Part shown: positions 22,639 through 34,507 of the stretch, one piece after another
How positions within the stretch are numbered: the stretch's first letter is position 1
Layout of the letters: the number at the start of each line of letters is the position of its first letter
Assembly (NCBI RefSeq): GCF_963576675.1
Contig: NC_088918.1
Location: 32,583,501-32,647,500, forward strand
DNA length: 64,000 bases
From: Euphorbia lathyris
Taxonomy: Eukaryota; Streptophyta; Magnoliopsida; Malpighiales; Euphorbiaceae
Direction of reading: 5' to 3'
Made by a program: the position numbers and the translations under genes
Notes under the pieces: model-generated
The model's database searches: none
The model's input: only the letters and a program-made list of their open reading frames with translations
What the model was told of the DNA's origin: nothing

Positions 22639-25600
22639 CTAATCCTCATCCATTGCTGCAGGCTGCTGATCCCTCCTTGGACCGCCTGCTGGTTTTGCCA
22701 CATTTTGAACTATTTCTCAGCACTTAATCTTACATGTTATCCTCAGGAGTTTAACTCACTGCTGAAAATATTATCGATGTTCAATGAAGTTGCAAAAAGA
22801 AAAAGTCAACCTCTAATATTACAATTTGCTCCAGCCTAAACATTAGTTTACAAAGAAGAAAAGTCATGAAAAAAAATGCGTAACAATAATTAACATAAAT
22901 GAAATACCTGATCTACTCGCAACACAGTACATGCAGCATCAGCAGCATATTTGAGTGCGAAAAGCCTATAAGGAAAAACAGATATAAAGTGGTACTACCC
23001 CAAGTATATTTAGCATATTTTAGCTTAAGAAAGGGCAATGAAGTGTTACTAAAGGCACCAGGCACACTAAACTGCTAGGGAGTCCTGGAGTCAACGCGCA
23101 AGCGCACATGACGCAACACGCACTAAAGAACGAAATATATAAAACCATATTTGACAACAATTAACACTTTAGAAGTAATAAATTCTAAAATGCAATATAT
23201 CACAAGTTAACTTCTCTTAACTCTTCCATAATCATATAATTCATAATAGTAAATAGTAATATTCAACCAAATCCTAAGTAAACTAAAAATTATCACCAAG
23301 AGTCTCCATATTCATCTCTCATCAGTATCACCACCATTAGCAAATTCATTATCAAGGTTTCTCATCCTCTTCATCCTGATCTTCAACTTCATGTTCTTTC
23401 TTCTATAGATTTATATTTGTTATGTTCTTTTGCTTTTGGTCTTCAACAACAATCTTCCTTTTCCTTGTTTATTTATTTTTCTTCCATGTTGAATTTGGAT
23501 ACTAGATGGTGTTCTAGTGAACAATGAAGATTAAAACATCTAAATGAAAGTATAATACCCTAAAAATTCCAAGTCAAAGAGGCGTGCATCTTATAACCAT
23601 GAAAGGGGCGCGCCTAGTCATGAGCCTTTGAAACAGAGCCCACGTTTAGCATTCTGAAGCGCTAGGCCTACGGCCTCGCAAGCTTTGAGCCTGAGATGCA
23701 CCTTTAATAACTATGTCTAATACATTAAAGAATTGGAAGGTTCAGTGACAACACCATGCCAAACATAAGTTACATGATTGCTGAAGACCCAAGTGGAGTT
23801 TCTTGATTGGTGAACGTCCATACAGTCCAATGAAGCACTCAGTTCTTACACATGGACACATGGTAAAGTGTTTTTGAGACCATGGCAAACAGAAAATACC
23901 AGAATTTCATAAAGAATGCTTAAAAGGTTAAGAAAGAAACATACTTCGTGACATGAAGGTCCCAGATGTTCATGGTTGAAATATCCTTACAAACACCTTC
24001 CTCCAAGTCAATGCCCACTTTGGTATTTCCAGATGCATGTTCAGCATAGAGAGATGATATCACCTCCATTGCGTTAAGACCAGCATTCTCAGCTAGTGTT
24101 TTAGGTACCATCTCAAAGCTCTCAGCAAATTTTGCAATCGCATACTGATCCAATTTGCAGATCAAAGTAAAAAATTAATCAATAATATGATCACTAATGT
24201 AATGTCCTATCTTCATGTCCAACTCCATGCATTCTTATTGAAAAAAAGAGGAACTATAGAAATATGAGAACTTGATGAATAAAATTACCCTGTTTCTTTG
24301 AAGGAGAATTCCTTCAGTCTTCTAGCCAACTCAATTTCAGTAGCTGCAGCTCCAGGAACAATACGACTGTCCCTGCACATCGCCTGACAAAAGCATGCAC
24401 AAATAAATTTTTTACTGAAGTTTTTATGCACAAATGAAGCATTACTGAAGTTTTACTCTTTTTTATGGAAAAAAACCCAATAATTTCAAAAGGGATTGCT
24501 TCCACTTAAACTTTAGGAAGAAAAGACATTAATCATTTTCATGTAATACAGAACCTCGAACAGAATACATTAGAGAAAAGGTAAGAACGCATGAATCAGT
24601 AATCAACAACAACCTTATAGGTGTTAACACCATCATCAACAGCCCTTTCAAGGTCTTCTAAAATGCTGTCAGTGCTTCCCCGCAAAACCACAGATGACAC
24701 AGAGTTTCCACCTTCTTCATTTTTCACAACAGTCACCTTTGCACAAGAAATATGGCAATTAAGTAATACAGAGAAGACATGAAGGGAAAGTAATGCACTA
24801 AAATGCAAAAGGCTCTAATTACACAGTGAAACATTTGAACATACCCTAACACCACCAATTTCCTCAACCTAAATTGAATCTACATAACCCAAGTCATCTG
24901 GGTTTGGTTGGCAAAGCTTCAACTGTTGAAAGAAAATAGAAGGCATATATATAAGGATGGTATATTCAGTCCAATATGTACACAGTGGAAACTGGATAGT
25001 GGGTTACCATAGCAACGGCACCCGTGGTGCGACAAAATCGCCTCAATTCAAACTTTAAGCTAATCTTCAAAACCATAAGTCTGGAACCAAGGAACCCGGG
25101 ATCAGGAAAATCAACAAGGACCACAGGCAAAGAATAAAACTAGTTAGGCAACCAAGTAACAGCATTATTTACAATTAAAGCAGATGGTCATTAAACAGAT
25201 ACTCTCTCAATTTGTTCAAGAAGATTAAGAAAAACAATTGAAAGGTTGAAATTCATTGTACTTGTAACGTTCACAAAAATGCAAAGCCATTTCTCCAACA
25301 GCTGCTCCACTGACAATTACTTTGGCACCAGAATCGGCACCTGCTTTAATAAGTTCCTCGATTTTAGCTTCTTCTGTTTTTGCGTGATTCTCTAGCTGCT
25401 AGCCCAAATATGGAACACACATCAGAAGGGCCTATTTCCACTAACTAGATCAACAAATTCATAGCTCCCAAGGAATATTCAACAACCTATTTGCGAAATT
25501 AAAATATTAATACAAGAAAAAAAAAACAGATGAAAATTTGAAAATGTTATACCTGCTCAGCAGAATGAATAAGTACAGTTCCTTTGGTTTCAGCTGCTGA

Positions 25601-27922
25601 GGAATCAACACCACCAACAAATGCAGCAGTCTATGGAGGCAAAAAAAGAAAGATCGCATCTAAAATTAGTAAAGTTGTAAAAACATTTGGCAATTAAGAC
25701 AAAAAGCACAAGTTGAGGTGAAAACTTGAAGAAGATATAATTGATGCACAGCTTTTTAAGCATAAGAAACCTGTAACAGTTTGGAGATGTACTGTTGCCA
25801 AAATGATAGATCCATTTCTGACAATTATTGCTGGAAGAAACATCCATGGAATAAGTTTAACATCCCAAGAAAAGTAAATTGCTCCAAGAGCATTCTAAAC
25901 AAGTTCTATTCATCATTCTTTAGAGAGGACCATAATGTGAAAAAGAACTAAAAAATTCAAAACTTAAAAGGTGTACGTTCAGAATTTCAGCCATGAGAAA
26001 TCATTTCAAATTATTTCATTTGCAAATTAACATACAGAGGAAAATAAAGTTGAGCACACGGATAATGATAAATGAGATTACGGATGGGTGGTGTGCCAAT
26101 ACAAAAAAAGATAGCCCAAATAACATGCCATGCAAGGTAAACTCAAGAAATGATCATCCAGGAAATTTTTTCGTTATCTTTTGTTCAGGAGCAACAAGAC
26201 CAATTTCTAAGGCAACAATTCCCCGTTCAAACATTTTCCATAACATCACAAACACCTTCAAATTTTATCCCATAAAACCCACTAAGTGTCTATACAGAGA
26301 AATGCTAGTAAAGAGTGATTTAAAGAAAAGAGAGAGAGAGAGAACTTTCACAGTTTCATATTTAGTTTCAGTTCACAAGTCACATTCAATGGAAACACAA
26401 AATGAAAATAGGCACGTGTAACATACCTTTGCCTTCTCTAGTCTCTTTATAGTACCTACAGCATCACTTTTCAATACCATTCCACGAACTATTGTACAAT
26501 CACGCAAGCCTCCTCCCACAAGCTTTGCTACCCTAACATTATCCATGTCAAAATTTGCTGGGTTCTTTGGACATACTTGAATACATGCCTGTAAATAAAA
26601 TACAAGTAGAGAGATTGAATTCCAACAGAAGGCTGATAACCAGCTATTTATAATCAAGGACGTGCTAAAACTCACGTCAGCTATAAGACCAGATAAAATA
26701 TCTTCTTGGCCATATTGCTTGCTAGCAACAGCAGCTTTCATTCGAGTAATGACCTGTTCCTTATTCCTCACATCCATCTTTTCAGAGCCATTCTCTACCA
26801 ATTCATCCAAGATTCCAATTGTCTAGAAGAGAAATTTATGAGCAAGAAAGTTCAAAGGCAGTTTCTTTAATTGAGGAAAACAGGGCATATAAACTAATCA
26901 TAAACCTTGTTTATTGCTTTGCTGTATCCACTGATAATCTCACTTGGATGCAAGCCCATCCTGATAAGCTCCTCTGCGTTCTGAAGAAGTTCGCCAGCAA
27001 AAGAAATAGTCAAATTTGCACCATCACCAATTTCCTCCTGTTGAGCCTTGCCTGCTAAGACCAAATTTTTTGCCGCAGGATGTTGAACCTCCAGTTCATT
27101 GACAATAGTAGCAGCATCATTGGTGACAAAAAGCTTGTCCAAATGATTAATGACCATCTTATTCATACCTGATCAAAAAGCAGCAAGCAAACAATCTAAA
27201 ATCAATGCGCCAAGGACGTTCACAAGAAATGGCTGAATTTATTGAATATCAAGGGAAAATATAATATAAAATATAGAAAAGAGATATAGAAGTGAAGTAA
27301 GCCCATAATTTCTATCCTGAATCTCAAACCTACTATAGACCCGTATTAACCTGTTTGGTATCCCAACTTACACTCGTGTTTAAGATAATTTGAGTTCACA
27401 CATGAATTTCACAATTTGAACAGCTTAAATTTGAAGAAATTAAAACATGTCTACAATGAAAACTGCAGTCAATCCATACATCTCAGGATACCTCATAGCA
27501 ACTATTTCCGTTCAAACACGCTTTCGTGTTTAGCAACAGGAATGTAAGTTGTACACAATAGAGGAAAAAAGAAAAGGAATGCAATGAATAAGGAAGCATT
27601 TGCAAGTATGCCCTAGAGTTACTGTCAGTCTACATTACCAAAAAGCACTAAAAAATGATGAAGAACTCGAAATAAGAAAATAAATATTTGATGGAAATTG
27701 AATTTGCAAGTATGCCTTAGAGGTACTGTCAGAAAACATGTATAATAGGACATGATCAGGGAGAGAAAGTACCGTTGGGGCCAAGCGAAGTGCGAGTGAT
27801 AGTAGAGAGAGTTGCTTGCATGCATCGATATTTTTTATAACTGCTTCATCAAGACCTGAAAGATGCTTGTGTCCCTCTTTAAGCATTGATTGTATTCCAT
27901 ATGGCTGCATCGAGAGCCCCAT
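22639..27922 (-). pseudogene. CCT8: CCT8, T-complex chaperonin theta subunit, apparently disabled
   Basis: Thirteen exons on the minus strand: 27922-27773, 27168-26906, 26822-26676, 26588-26427, 25630-25553, 25395-25262, 25080-25008, 24922-24845, 24736-24614, 24383-24289, 24154-23945, 22965-22908, 22709-22639. Together they match the whole theta subunit of the cytosolic group II chaperonin TRiC/CCT, which folds actin and tubulin: start MGLSMQPYGIQSMLKEGHKH, ATP-site words GDGANLTISFAGELL and RGSTDSILEDLERAVDDG, end GGPRRDQQPAAMDED. Lesions seen: an extra CT in exon 1 (plus-strand AG repeat near 27804-27811) that shifts the frame; an in-frame TAG in exon 8 (24869-24871); AA instead of AG at the exon 11 acceptor (24155-24156); and a last exon whose length breaks the frame. 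Otherwise the exons are open and the sites canonical, so decay looks recent. Assembly errors are the alternative. Confidence 0.85.
23042..23716. mobile_element. Possible TIR element in the CCT8 intron
   Basis: In the last long intron, the left edge reads gttactaaaggcacca and the reverse complement of the right edge reads gttattaaaggtgcatc, with GC-rich subterminal parts (gcgcaagcgcac, gaggcgtgc..ggggcgcgcct). This looks like an old non-autonomous DNA element. The target-site duplication is not clear. Confidence 0.4.
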
Positions 27923-28179
27923 TTTTAATAACTTGTCGCTCACTGGTACTTGCTTATGAACTGATTAAGATTTCTTTCTTCTTCTGCTTCTTCTTCTTGC
28001 TGTGTTGCAGAGATACAGAGCAAAAGCCTAGAAATTAATCTGGCGCCCAAGGATCAGTGAGGCTCTGTATGAGCCCCGAATGCCCTAGAACACTGCCCCG
28101 CTCTTTTGGAAGAAATGACGACGCCGTTTCAATTTTTTCAAATTGAAATATAAGGAAATCTTTTGAGTAATAAAATATA

Positions 28180-28951
28180 GGGTAAATAATTATAAGGTAT
28201 CTAGGTTTTTATTTAATACACTAGTCAGTCCCTCTATTTTTAGAAATAATTATATAATCCCTCAGTTTTTGTTTTTATCAACTCGTTAGTCCTTATGTTT
28301 GAGTCAATGGTCTAACTATGCCAAATAAATTTCAAAATACCAAAATTACCCTTTACTCTACGTTTTAATAATAAAACAACTATTTTTCATTTTTTTTTTA
28401 TGTTTTTTCTCCTTTTTTCCCACATAATCTTGATAATATTGAGTAATTTATTTATTAAATTCTATATAATCGTAGAACTTTAATTTAGTAGCTTAAATTT
28501 TATTGATTAAAAAAATAAATGAAAAATATTTCAAAAATTATCAAAATAATGAAAAACTATATAAAAAGTAATTTTTATTTATCCCTAATACATTTTATAA
28601 ATGAAGAAAAAAATATATGATTTTTTTTAAAAAAATATTAATAATTAATGTTATTATATTAAAAAATAAAAATTTAAGAGAATTAAAATACATTTTTAAT
28701 GATTAGTATATACAATTATATAAATTTTGATGTATTTCATAAATTTTATTAAAACAATTTAGATTAAATTAAAAACTAAAAGATAAATTTTTTTTGTATG
28801 TAAATAACTAGGGGCAATTTGGACTTTCATCTACAAAAACAAATGGATGGACTAAAGAGTTGATTAAAATAAAACTTAAGGACCTTATAATAATATGATG
28901 GACCTACTAGTACGTTAAGCAAAAACATAAGGATGTTATAATTATTTACCC
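28180..28951. mobile_element. MULE-type MITE, 772 bp
   Basis: Long imperfect terminal inverted repeats (over 100 bp) start GGGTAAATAATTATAA on both sides, with a 9-bp target-site duplication, taaaatata, at 28171-28179 and 28952-28960. The paralogous unit B has the uninterrupted site near 30155-30170, which confirms the ends. There is no coding capacity. The 9-bp duplication and long TIRs fit Mutator-like elements. Confidence 0.9.
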
Positions 28952-29425
28952 TAAAATATATATATAAAAAAAACATATTTGAATTTTTCATTCCTTAATT
29001 AAAAGTAGTTTTTTTTATTCTCCTTCCTCGTTGCATCAGTGTCCGTCTCTCAGTTATTGCTTTTAGTTTATGGAATAATTTCTTCTCATTCCGAACAATT
29101 TTAATGTAAGAATTGTGTGACGGATACGAGATGGTTATTCGATTCTTCCTTTATATCAAACCGGCGGTAATTTACGCTTTAAAAAATAACAGTTATCCAT
29201 TTGAATTTGTACGATTTTACTTTCAGAACTCTTTCTCACTTTCTTTTAGAAATTCATATCTAAGAAAATCTCATTAATATCATATACTAAAGCATATAAT
29301 TAATAACTTCTCAGTATAGAACCCATTTGGCAAATCCAAATCCAATAATTTAATTATAGTTTCTTTTGGGCAATCATAAAATCCAAACTATTTTTTTTTC
29401 ATAAAACATATTCTCCATCTACATG

Positions 29426-29435
29426 TTATATAAAA
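29426..29435 (+). promoter_or_regulatory. TATA box of DEFL copy A
   Basis: TTATATAAAA lies about 40 bases before the ATG and is conserved in the other DEFL copies (30685 and 62995). Confidence 0.6.
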
Positions 29436-29470
29436 ACTTCTTATAACTAAATTTTTATTATCAACATATA

Positions 29471-29796
29471 ATGGATGCGGTTTCTTGCAAGAATTTTTTG
29501 TTCATTTTTCTGATTCTTTCAGGTTTGTTTCCCTTTTCTTATTTGATTTTGAGACTCGAGGAAATGAATATTAAATAAAATATTTTGATATTTAAGAAAC
29601 TGATTAATTAATTAATTGTAGTTGGAATAGGATTGGAAGCAGAAGTAACAAGGAGATACTCCCAAGACTTTCGGAGGCAAATGAGTGTAACCTTGAAAAT
29701 TGTAAGTGAATCTGCAAATTTATGTACAAAGGAACCGCTCAATGTGTTGATGTTTTAGAGAAATATGATGTTTGTTTATGTATTTGGGACTGTTAA
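29471..29796 (+). pseudogene. Defensin-like (DEFL) peptide gene, copy A, broken
   Basis: Same two-exon layout as the intact copy at 63039. Exon 1, 29471-29522, encodes the signal peptide start MDAVSCKNFLFIFLILS. The intron is 29523-29621 (GT..TAG). Exon 2 is 29622-29796. About 7 bp are missing near 29654, just before the first mature cysteine codon, which shifts the frame; in the ancestral frame an AAG TGA stop also lies near 29704. The remaining DNA is about 90 percent like copies B and E. The 5' flank and TATA box are kept. Confidence 0.8.
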
Positions 29797-30684
29797 TTCA
29801 TTATATCATCTAATTAACTAAATAAAACCTTTATTTACTTTAACTGCTTCATCGATATTTCTTAATAACTGCTTCATCTTTAAGCATTGATTGTATTCCA
29901 TATGGCAGCATCGAGAGCCTCATTTTTAATAACTTGTCGCTCACTGGTACTTGCTTATGAACTGATTAAGATTTCTTTCTTCTTGTTGTGTTGCAGAGAT
30001 ACAGAGCAAAAGCCTATAAATTAATCTGGCGCCCAAGAAGGATCAGTGAGGCTCCGTATGAGCCCAGAATGCCCTAGAACACTGCCCCGCTCTTTTGGAA
30101 GAAATGACGGCGCCGTTTCAATTATTCAAATTGAAATATAAGGAAATCTTTTGGGTAATAAAATATTTGTCCGTCTTTAGCTACAACAACAGAAAACGAA
30201 AAATGATATATTCTTAACATATTTGAATTTTTCATTCCTTAATTAAAAGTATTTTTTTAAGTGCAATCTTCTCTCCCTACTCTTTGCATCACTGCCGGTC
30301 TCTCAGTTATCGCTTTTAGTTTATGGAATAATTTCTTCTCCTTCCAAACAACTTTAATGTAAAAATTGTGTGACGGATATGAGATAGTTATTCGATTTTT
30401 TTTTTATCAAACCGATGGTAATTTGCGCTTTAAAAAATAACAATTACCCATATTTAGATTTGGATTTGTACGATTTGACTTTCAGAACTCTTTCTCACTT
30501 TCTCTTAGACATTCATATCTAAGAAAATCTCACTAATATCATATACTAAAGCATGTAATTAATAACTTCTCAGTATAGCACCCATTTGGCAAATCTAAAT
30601 CCAACAATTTAATTATAGCTTCTTTGGGCAATCATAAAATCCAAACTATTTTTTTTTCCATAAAACATATTCTCCATCTATATG

Positions 30685-30695
30685 TTATATAAAAA
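30685..30695 (+). promoter_or_regulatory. TATA box of DEFL copy B
   Basis: TTATATAAAAA, about 35-45 bases before the start codon at 30730. Confidence 0.6.
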
Positions 30696-30729
30696 CTTCA
30701 TATAACTAAATTTTTATTATCAACATATA

Positions 30730-31079
30730 ATGGATGCGGTTTCTTGCAAGAATTTTTTGGTTATTTTTCTGATTCTTTCGGTTATTCTTCTGATTCTTTC
30801 AGGTTTGTTTCCATTTTCTTATTTGATTTTGAAACTCGAGGAAATGAATATTAAATAAAATATTTTGATATTTAAGAAAATGATTAATTAATTGCAGTTG
30901 GAATAGGATTGAAAGCAGAAGTAACAACATGTAAGGAGATACTCCTAAGACTTCCAAGGGCAAAAGAGTGTAACCTTGAAAATTGCAAGGGAATCTACAA
31001 ATTTATGCACAAAGGAACTGCTCAATGTGTTGATGTTTTAGAGAAATATGATATTTGTTTGTGTATTTGGGACTGTTAA
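30730..31079 (+). CDS. Secreted defensin-like (DEFL) cysteine-rich peptide, copy B
   Basis: Two exons, 30730-30802 and 30898-31079, with a 95-bp GT-AG phase-1 intron that separates the signal peptide from the mature part, the classic plant DEFL structure. The product is 84 residues. The signal peptide is unusually long because a 21-bp hydrophobic segment (VIFLILS-type codons) is repeated in exon 1 (30760-30802). The mature part has seven cysteines: TCKEI, KECNLENCKG, AQCVD, then CLCIWDC at the C-terminus. The fourth cysteine of the family (GIC in copies D and E) is Tyr here (GIYKF), so one cysteine is unpaired. It is open and has a TATA box. A secreted defence or signalling role is inferred from the family; activity is unknown. 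Confidence 0.72.
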
Positions 31080-31159
31080 TTAAATAAAACCTTTATTTAC
31101 TTTAATTTCTCATCTCATATACTTCGGATATGTATGCCATTTTATCAGCGATTCAAGAG

Positions 31160-32180
31160 ATTAAGTACAAATTTAATCATGTAAGTATTGAGGAAGAAGA
31201 AAGTTACATTATGTTGTGCAATGTTACTACTATCATTTTATAGATGAAGCATTTTCGACTCCATTCACATTAGACACAACAAAGTCAATTTTTCGTTAAT
31301 TTGGTACCACATTTTTTCCATCTGAGGTACAATTTAGCTATAGATATTCGACGAGAATAGAATTAGATCCCATACATATGTATAAAACTGATCAGCACTG
31401 ACTTTGATTACACGTGAACACTAGTGAAGTATAGGCGAGGCATAGAAGCGAATCGAGGGAAAATGAGCTTTTGTCAAATTTGTCGTTAATTTGCTCTATC
31501 TATAGTGTATTCCTAACAATGCATAATTTTATATGTGGACTGTAGTTTAAATTTGTCTTCCCTCAATAAGAGTTTTCTTGCAAGCACCTAATATTTACAA
31601 GACACCTCTTAGATTAAGCCATGTGGCACAAAATTCCATATGATGCCAATATGGCAAGATATAATTAATGAATATAATTTTTTAGTCATTTTCTTACAAT
31701 TTTTAAAATCTAACGAGTCATTTTATAATTGTAATATTGACCGATTTTTTTTTTTTTTTTGAAGCAAAAAATATAATGTTTCCTATCACCGAGTGTATAA
31801 TTTAAATAACGTGTAAAGTTGTAAATATTAAAGTTGTATAGGTTAAAGATGAAAAACATAATTGTCTACATAAATTCCTCCAAGATAATATTTTGTATCA
31901 TTGATTTAATCCATTCATCATATCTAATAGAGCTTCATACATGAATATCATAATTAAATATAAAATTACAACTAATTCAGATTATCAAATTTAATTTCAA
32001 ATATGTCATAAATAATAAATAAAGTATGACTTTATCCCTAATTAAAAAATTCTAAACTCAAATTCATAAATCCTAAATCCTAGACAATATATTCTAGATC
32101 CCTAATTCATAAACTCTAATTCTTAAAATAGATTAAAAGTAATGATTTTATTAATTTGATATAATTCAAATACTACATGG
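31160..32180. other. Spacer; part is shared with the 59.8-60.06 kb region
   Basis: 31100-31370 continues the DEFL 3' flank and matches 59810-60060 (tcgttaatttggtaccacatt and neighbours). The rest is AT-rich non-coding DNA without recognised features. Confidence 0.55.
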
Positions 32181-32189
32181 TCATTAAGG

Positions 32190-33895
32190 TCCATGTGATC
32201 ACAACTGAGGAAACACCAGCTCGTCAAACAAAACATGGCGTGAGATAAACAATTAAAGAGAGACTGTATCAAAGCATTTGTAACCTTTGTGCAATTTACT
32301 GTAGCCTAGGTACATCCCAAATTATGGAACGAGAGATGGGTCGGAATCTGAAGCTTATGAGTCGTCTAAAAAACACAAGGTTTAGAACGAGTATCAAACT
32401 TGGATTTAGCATACGGACAAATCCAAAGAAAGCAAAGACAACAAAAAATGTGTAAAAATGCATAAGTAGGAGACATGTTAAACTATAGTTGAAAGGGATT
32501 CTTGAAGTCTAATTGAGGCATACGAGTATGACATAACAAGCAAGTGGGAGTATTAAAAGCATATGTCCAAAATTTCATAGAAAGTTGTGCATGATACAAA
32601 AGGGCTAAACCATGTTCAACTATGTGACGATGTTTTCGTTCAGCATTGTCATTCTTTCCAGGAGTGTAAGGATAAGAAATACGATGTGTAATGCCATGCA
32701 TACGGAAGTAATCAATTAATTTCACAAATTCACCCCCTCCATCAGATTGAAAGGCTTTAATAGAGGTGGTAAAGTATTTCTCAACAATAGCTTTAAACTG
32801 AACAAAACATCATACATATAGGATCTGTGTTTTAGAAAGTAAACCCAACTGTATTTAGTATTATGATCAAGAAACAGAACATTTTAACAATATCCACCAA
32901 TAGATTCAATAGGGGCAGGACCCCATACATCAGCACATATTAAATCAAATGGTGCATCAGATTTGTGTTCAGATAAGCTAAATGGCAATTTATGACTTTT
33001 ACTGACACAACAAGAATTACACAAAGAGTGTTTTGAATCAGAAATTGATATATTATTATAATGTAACAAGCGTTTCACAATCAGAAAAGATTCATGTCCT
33101 AAACGATCATGCCAAATAGAAATACTATCTAAACTGATTGAACATTTATTTGATGCAGAAAGACACATGGAGTAGAGTCCATTGTTACTCTGCCCTCGAA
33201 ATTTGATCTTTCCCGTTGCCAAATCCTTGATGTAGATTCTTTAGTGCATAAGCAGATAACTAATTATTTGAAGTTTTAGGGACATATAAAATATTGTCTA
33301 AATCAAAGGAATGAGAATTGAGAGAAACATGCGAGTTTCTTAACAAGTTTAGATCCATTACCAATTTGGACTTCATGAGGGCCACTATATTTAGAGTGAA
33401 GATTGAGGTTTTCCAAATCAGAAGTCAAATGATGAGTTGCACCAAAGTCGACTACTCAGGGTTGTTGGACTAAGAAGCTAGTGGCGATATGGGATTGGGG
33501 TTGATGTGAGAAGGAATCTCGATGAATGCAGGACTGGAGCGGTTACGTGAACTATGACCAATTCCATGATAATTGTGGCAAGTTAGATGACCCTCATTGT
33601 TGGAGGACTGATAGGGAGAATTACCAGGTTATGACGGAGAAAAAACGAATACTGTTTTGGATGCTATGAATGCAGATGATGTTGATTCTGATATTGTTAA
33701 TTTTGATACTGGTGTTGTGGGTTTTGGTGGTACCAGTTCGACCGTCCTCTGTGAAAGTGGTGCCCACGGCCGTGACCACGAGCAGTTTGCGGTTGCCAAT
33801 AAGATCGACCGATAAAATAGAGAGCGGTCGGAGCAATAGAGTCGATAGAGTCACAAACAATTTGACGTTCCTCACTGAGCAGTAATCCATATAGA
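32190..33895 (-). mobile_element. Truncated Ty1-copia element (gag end to integrase)
   Basis: Minus strand, read from high to low coordinate. 33890-33690 is the end of gag (LLLSEERQIV, then an RGHGRGHHFHRGRS-type basic stretch). 33222-32884 is the GAG-pre-integrase domain (WHDRLGHESFLIVKRLL) and the start of integrase (DLICADVWGPAPIESIGGYC). 32725-32483 is the integrase core (GITHRISYPYTPGKNDNAER). 32440-32190 is the integrase C-terminal region (SKFDTRSKPCVF, LGYSKLHKGYKC, FDELVFPQ). Several frameshifts and stops interrupt it. Reverse transcriptase, RNase H and both LTRs are missing. Its right edge is joined to a fragment of CCT8 exon 1. Confidence 0.82.
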
Positions 33896-33898
33896 TAA

Positions 33899-34010
33899 TC
33901 AAAGCAAAGTGCGAGTGATAGTAGAGAGTCGCTTGCATACATCGATATTTTTTTATAACTGCTTCATCAAGACCTGAAAGATGCTTATGTCCCTCTTTAA
34001 GCATTGATAT
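33899..34010 (-). pseudogene. CCT8 exon 1 fragment (third copy)
   Basis: Minus-strand codons match CCT8 exon 1 (words EGHKHLSGLDEAVIKK and the following ACKQLSTIT region). This copy has CTCTCTACTATC where the main gene has an extra CT, so it shows the state before the frameshift. It ends at 34010, beside DEFL-type flanking DNA. Confidence 0.8.
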
Positions 34011-34507
34011 ACCCTCATTATTTTCAAAGGAGTAAAAAGAATAGAATAGAGTTTTAAAAGTTTAGGAAAATATTTTACTCTTAAATAGCTTTTAATGAGA
34101 ATATATTCTTTCTTAGTTAAAAGTCTTTTTTTTTTTGTAATACTCTCTCCATACTCTTTGCACCGCTGCCCGTCTCTCCGTTGTTCCTTTTAATTCATGG
34201 AATAATTTCTTCTCCTCCCGAACAACTTCAGCGTAAGAATTATATAACGGGTACGAGATGGTTATTCGATTCTTTCATTGTATCAAACCGACGGTAATTT
34301 ATGCTTTAAAAAATAACCGCCACCCATATTTATCCATATTTATATTTGGATTTGTACACGTGTAAATCGTTACTTTCAAAACACTTCCTCACTTTCTTTT
34401 ACATATTCATATCTAAGAAAATCTCATTAATATCATGCACTAAAGTATATAACACCCATTTGACAAATCAAAATCCAACACAATTTAATTATAACTTCTT
34501 TTGAGTA

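Larger units (their letters stand above)
27840..31160. repeat. Tandem duplication: CCT8 5' end plus DEFL gene, two units
   Basis: Unit A (27840-29835) and unit B (about 29846-31120) share, in order, CCT8 exon 1 codons and 5' flank (gggagcaaaagcc-type words, ctggcgcccaag, gccctagaacactgccccgc), the spacer, and a DEFL gene with its promoter. Unit A is longer because it carries a MULE at 28180-28951. A third partial unit (33899-35050) holds the same two end components. Confidence 0.88.

Noticed and set aside
26331..26345. (GA)n microsatellite in a CCT8 intron
   Set aside because: Short and ordinary; not worth a finding.
25993..26421. 142-codon plus-strand ORF
   Set aside because: It lies in a CCT8 intron, has no recognisable domain and no start context.
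27635..27943. A 102-residue protein starting like CCT8 but with a novel C-terminus
   Set aside because: The tail arises from the 2-bp frameshift and reading into intron 1; it is not a separate gene.
31740..32180. A 3' LTR of the copia fragment
   Set aside because: No matching second copy and no TG..CA ends could be found.
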